Assembly: GCA_050942615.1 (NCBI GenBank)
Contig: JBMNNQ010000024.1
Coordinates: forward strand, 1-17,043
Direction of reading: 5' to 3'
Length of the DNA stretch: 17,043 nt
Origin: JAAZMI01 sp050942615
GTDB taxonomy: Bacteria > Bacillota > Dethiobacteria > DTU022 > UBA8154
Shown: one piece after another, positions 15,570 through 17,043 of the stretch
Layout: every line of letters begins with the position of its first letter
Numbering within the stretch: the stretch's first letter is position 1
Program-made: the position numbers and the translations under genes
Notes under the pieces: model-generated
What the model was told of the DNA's origin: nothing
The model's input: only the letters and a program-made list of their open reading frames with translations
The model's database searches: none

Positions 15570-15602
15570 AATTAATTATTAAAATTAGTGGGACTCTTTA
15601 AA

Positions 15603-15641
15603 GTTTTAAAACCTGTGGGTTTTTTGCCGCAAAAAAATCTT
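15603..15641 (+). promoter_or_regulatory. two mutually exclusive hairpins in the ligase leader
   Basis: AAAACC (15608-15613) can pair with GGTTTT (15618-15623). The same T run (15620-15625) can instead pair with AAAAAA (15631-15636) in TTTTTTGC-C-GCAAAAAA. A TCTTTTT tract follows. The stems are short and mostly A-U, so an attenuation role is only a possibility. Confidence 0.25.
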
Positions 15642-15711
15642 TTTAGCAATTTTAAGCAAAATGGTTCTGAAACTGCTTTGGCACACCCAAACTAAGGTAC
15701 CCACCCAAGTA

Positions 15712-15733
15712 AAAGGAGGTTAGAGGAATGTAA
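15712..15733 (+). other. strong Shine-Dalgarno with ATG-TAA start-stop
   Basis: AAAGGAGGT (15712-15720) is a full anti-16S match. It is followed after 7 bases by ATG (15728-15730) and immediately by TAA (15731-15733). No other frame nearby opens a usable ORF. It lies in the ligase leader, 110 bases before the real start. It is either a regulatory minimal upstream ORF or a relic of a lost gene. Confidence 0.5.
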
Positions 15734-15843
15734 TTTCAAAATAAGTACTAACATTTTCTGAATTATTTTTGGAATATTAACGGTATTGTTTATTGTGGGC
15801 ATTAAGCCTATTAAAAATTATAAATTTACGGGGTGATCATATT

Positions 15844-17043
15844 ATGAAAAATGAATCTTTCTTTAACATCGCGGATTACTTTTTAGATCGGAACATTCGA
15901 CAGGGCAGGGGTCACAAGGTAGCCATTTATACCGACAGGCGCAATTATACTTACAGTGAAATTCAGGAAATGACCAATAAAACAGGCAATGCCTTCCGTG
16001 AGCTGGGCATAGAAATCGGCGACCGGATTATACTGTTGATGCTGGATGAACCCCAATTCTTCCCCATGTACTTCGGGGCTATCAAAATCGGCGCTGTACC
16101 CGTTCCCATTAATACAATGCTTACCCCCAACGACTATGAATACCTGCTAAATGACAGCCGGGCCAAGGCATTGGTAATTTCTGAGGAACTGGTGCCGTTG
16201 ATTAATGAAATTAAAGGGGATCTCCTCTACCTCAGGGATATGATTGTTGTTGCCGATGACGAGCCCCAGGTTCCTTTCCGACAAAAAGTCAAAAATGCTT
16301 CCTCCGTATTGGATCCTGAATATACAACCAAGGATGATGTGGGATTCTGGCTTTACAGCTCAGGCTCTACAGGCCCCCCCAAGGGCGCTGTGCACTGCAT
16401 GGAAAGCCCGCTGGTTGCCGCAACAAATTACGGCAAAGGGGTGCTGGGGGTAACCGAGGATGATATCTGCTTTTCGGCAGCGCGGCTGTTTTTTGCCTAC
16501 GGCATTGGTAACAGCGTGTTTTTCCCCATGGCTGCCGGCGGCTCCGTGATTTTAAATAAATCCCGCCCAACTCCCGAAAGCGTATTCAGCACACTCGAAC
16601 GTTTCCGGCCCACCATTTTCTTTGGTGTACCCACCTTGTATGGGCAAATGCTCGAATATAAAGCACGCCAGGATAAGGAAAAAGGTGTGGATCCCGATCC
16701 TGAGGTCCACGAACTTTCTTCTGTAAGAATGTGTGTTTCGGCTGGAGAAGCCCTGCCGGAAGATATTCTCCGCCGCTGGAAGGAACGCTTTGGCGTTGAT
16801 ATTTTGGATGGCATTGGCTCTACAGAGATGCTGCATATCTATATTTCCAACCTGCCCGGTGACATCAAGCCAGGAGCCTCCGGTAAACCGGTTCCCGGTT
16901 ATGAAATTAAAATTGTTGATGACGAAGGGAACGAAGTTCCCCAGGGGGAAATAGGCAGGCTGTTGGCAAAAGGCCGCAGTGCCGCCCAGAATTACTGGCG
17001 CAAAGTGGATAAAACCCGTTCCACCATGCGGGGGGAATGGCTT
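15844..17043 (+). CDS. benzoate-CoA ligase family protein (AMP-forming), 5' part
   Basis: The gene begins at ATG 15844 (GGGGTG 8 bases upstream) and is still open at the window edge after 400 codons; the family is about 510-530 residues, so the C-terminal domain is missing. It is an ANL-superfamily acyl-CoA synthetase: the P-loop YSSGSTGPPKGAVH is at residues 171-184 and the later adenylate motif is GIGSTEMLH. Several stretches are characteristic of benzoate-CoA ligases (BadA/BclA type): the N-terminal NIADYFLDRN with RGHKVAIYTDRRNYTY, FFAYGIGNSVFFPMAAGG, and RPTIFFGVPTLYGQML. The reaction is aromatic acid + ATP + CoA to aroyl-CoA + AMP + PPi, the entry step of anaerobic aromatic degradation. 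Whether the substrate is benzoate, a hydroxybenzoate or another acid cannot be decided. Expression is probably sigma-54-dependent. Confidence 0.9.
   Translation, partial: MKNESFFNIADYFLDRNIRQGRGHKVAIYTDRRNYTYSEIQEMTNKTGNAFRELGIEIGDRIILLMLDEPQFFPMYFGAIKIGAVPVPINTMLTPNDYEYLLNDSRAKALVISEELVPLINEIKGDLLYLRDMIVVADDEPQVPFRQKVKNASSVLDPEYTTKDDVGFWLYSSGSTGPPKGAVHCMESPLVAATNYGKGVLGVTEDDICFSAARLFFAYGIGNSVFFPMAAGGSVILNKSRPTPESVFSTLERFRPTIFFGVPTLYGQMLEYKARQDKEKGVDPDPEVHELSSVRMCVSAGEALPEDILRRWKERFGVDILDGIGSTEMLHIYISNLPGDIKPGASGKPVPGYEIKIVDDEGNEVPQGEIGRLLAKGRSAAQNYWRKVDKTRSTMRGEWL

Larger units (their letters stand above)
15300..15843. other. 544-base regulatory intergenic region
   Basis: No convincing protein gene lies between the activator and the ligase. 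The region is AT-rich apart from a GC-richer island at about 15480-15560. In order it holds a terminator-like hairpin, a 14-bp AT palindrome, a 14-bp GC-rich inverted repeat, the sigma-54 promoter, overlapping leader hairpins, and an SD followed by ATG-TAA. These are listed separately. Confidence 0.7.

Noticed and set aside
15325..15582. 85-residue ORF between activator and ligase
   Set aside because: Composition is unnatural (runs of Phe, Asn, Cys from AT-rich DNA), no ribosome site, and it spans the terminator and the sigma-54 promoter.
15678..15694. Second sigma-54 promoter (TTTGGCACACCCAAACT)
   Set aside because: The -24 element is perfect but the -12 position has CT instead of GC, which breaks the essential GG-N10-GC rule.
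15786..15814. Sigma-A promoter (TTGTTT, 17 bp, TATTAA) close to the ligase start
   Set aside because: Weak match in very AT-rich DNA, where such matches are expected by chance; kept only as an alternative if the sigma-54 start is not found.

Overview
The window looks like a chromosomal segment from a low-to-mid GC, probably spore-forming clostridial Firmicute of the Peptococcaceae/Desulfotomaculales type (Pelotomaculum- or Desulfotomaculum-like). I infer this from protein resemblance and gene order: a DnaE gene next to pfkA-pyk, a pyruvate kinase with a C-terminal PEP-utiliser domain, DUF1015, many TTG/GTG starts with strong GGAGG-type ribosome binding sites, and a benzoate-CoA-ligase-like gene next to a sigma-54 activator. 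The taxon is an inference; no rRNA or other marker is present.

Left part (1-8954, all + strand) is housekeeping. It holds the C-terminal end of a Lon-family protease, a class I SAM methyltransferase, the tRNA wobble methyltransferase TrmL, a likely terminator, a 57-residue putative membrane protein, a second likely terminator, dnaE (replicative polymerase alpha subunit), then a tight run of pfkA, pyk and a hotdog-fold acyl-CoA thioesterase. The accD/accA genes that sit between dnaE and pfkA in Bacillus are absent here.

Middle part (8957-13560): a DUF1015 gene on the minus strand converges on the thioesterase with a 2-base gap. Divergent from it is a two-gene operon of a hydantoinase/oxoprolinase-family protein and a histone-deacetylase-family amidohydrolase with an unusual cysteine-rich tail. 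These two overlap by ATGA, so they are probably translationally coupled and act in one amide or acyl-hydrolysis pathway whose substrate cannot be read from the sequence.

Right part (13561-17043) looks like a regulated catabolic locus. A short degenerate-looking coding stretch follows the deacetylase gene. Next comes a well-formed sigma-A-type promoter (TTGAAA, 17 bp, TATAAT) overlapped by an 18-bp inverted repeat, then a PAS-AAA+-Fis sigma-54 activator gene. After a terminator-like hairpin there is a 544-base intergenic region. It contains a near-consensus -24/-12 promoter (GG-N10-GC) about 275 bases upstream of a benzoate-CoA-ligase-family gene, which runs off the window. The simplest reading is that the activator turns on the ligase, and whatever aromatic-acid genes follow, through this promoter. 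The long leader carries palindromes and a strong Shine-Dalgarno sequence placed before an ATG-TAA 'start-stop'. These suggest either extra control or decay of an ancestral gene.
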